A DNA stretch of 29,550 bases from a virus. Shown here piece by piece: positions 29,402 to 29,550 of the stretch. Numbering within the stretch: position 1 is the stretch's first letter; the number at the start of each line of letters is the position of its first letter. The translations under genes were made by a program, and so were the position numbers. The notes below the pieces were generated by a model, which searched no databases, was not told where the DNA came from, and was given only the letters and a program-made list of their open reading frames with translations. The stretch covers positions 1 to 29,550 of IMG/VR virus record IMGVR_UViG_3300020195_000126. One strand, given 5' to 3'.

Positions 29402-29550
29402 CCATAGCCGCTGCCATAGCCTTCGCCGCTGAAGCTTCCGCTGCCGTTGCCGTCGCCGAATCCGCTTCCGATGCCGCTGCCGCCGCCGTAGCTGCTTCTG
29501 CTTCCGCTGCCGCTTCCGCTGCCGCTGCCGCCGCCGCTGCCGCATCCGCC
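29383..29550 (-). CDS. Gly-X dipeptide-repeat protein, copy 1 (partial, start outside window)
   Basis: The frame enters from the right edge and gives 55 residues (GGCGSGGGSGSGSGSGSRSS, a short non-Gly patch, then GGGSGIGSGFGDGNGSGSFS and a GYGWEIIE end). Composition, hexamer-based DNA and the C-terminus match copies 2 and 3. The beginning is missing, so length and the upstream overlap cannot be checked. The opposite strand and other frames are also open because of the repeat structure. Confidence 0.5.
   Translation of the reverse strand, partial: GGCGSGGGSGSGSGSGSRSSYGGGSGIGSGFGDGNGSGSFSGEGYGSGYGWEIIE

Noticed and set aside
28880-29545. 221-residue frame with an (Arg-Gln)n start
   Set aside because: Its first third is the wrong frame of Gly-X copy 1. 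The real gene most likely starts at 29197, after AAGGA.
1-29550. Direct terminal repeat of a complete linear phage genome
   Set aside because: The 73-bp repeat is 128 nt from one end and 227 nt from the other, flanked by unrelated sequence, so it is not a terminal redundancy.

Overview
The window reads as part of a tailed double-stranded DNA bacteriophage (or prophage). It has the gene order of a siphovirus-like virion module: small and large terminase, portal, head-morphogenesis proteins, scaffold, major capsid protein, connectors, tail tube, a frameshifted tail-assembly chaperone, tape measure, distal tail and hub proteins, a glycine-rich fibre and a lysis block. A Gram-negative host is inferred from lipoprotein-type signal sequences in the lysis block and in a putative secreted protease. 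No ribosomal RNA, tRNA, CRISPR array, insertion sequence, integrase or DNA polymerase was seen, so replication and lysogeny genes, if any, lie outside the window.

Layout. 1-494: the 3' half of an adenine/cytosine-N4 DNA methyltransferase gene, cut exactly at a 73-bp direct repeat whose second copy is at 29251-29323. 474-1017: a compact leftward run of tiny genes (ribbon-helix-helix-like, single-membrane-span). 1024-1138: a divergent control region. 1139-24859: one long rightward transcription unit. It begins with small regulatory-looking genes (zinc protein, CsrA-like protein, metallophosphoesterase) and runs through packaging (4051-6535), head (6626-12496), connectors and tail (12979-23273), and lysis (23276-24859). 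24861-26729: a leftward recombination cluster with a RecT/Bet annealing protein and a coiled-coil partner. 26805-27934: a short rightward operon with a ribbon-helix-helix-like protein, a membrane micropeptide, a DUF1064-type nuclease and a secreted metalloprotease-like protein. 27936-29550: a leftward operon with an unusual repeated cassette design.

The most unusual feature is in that last operon. Three copies of a small (Gly-X)n dipeptide-repeat gene (about 55 or more, 97 and 22 codons) alternate with three unrelated genes. The two complete Gly-X genes start in an ATGA overlap with the gene before them. All three end in a near-identical 19-nt segment that seems to carry the ribosome-binding site of the next gene and a GTGA stop/start overlap. 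The downstream gene changes while the Gly-X gene and both junctions are kept, so it looks like a portable translation-coupling cassette.

Other points: two different beta-rich modules are reused in different structural genes; a CsrA-like protein is encoded in a phage; a strong hairpin lies just behind the capsid genes; and a small gene at 12511-12859 appears to be split by a frameshift. All functions rest on reading motifs by eye. No database search was run.
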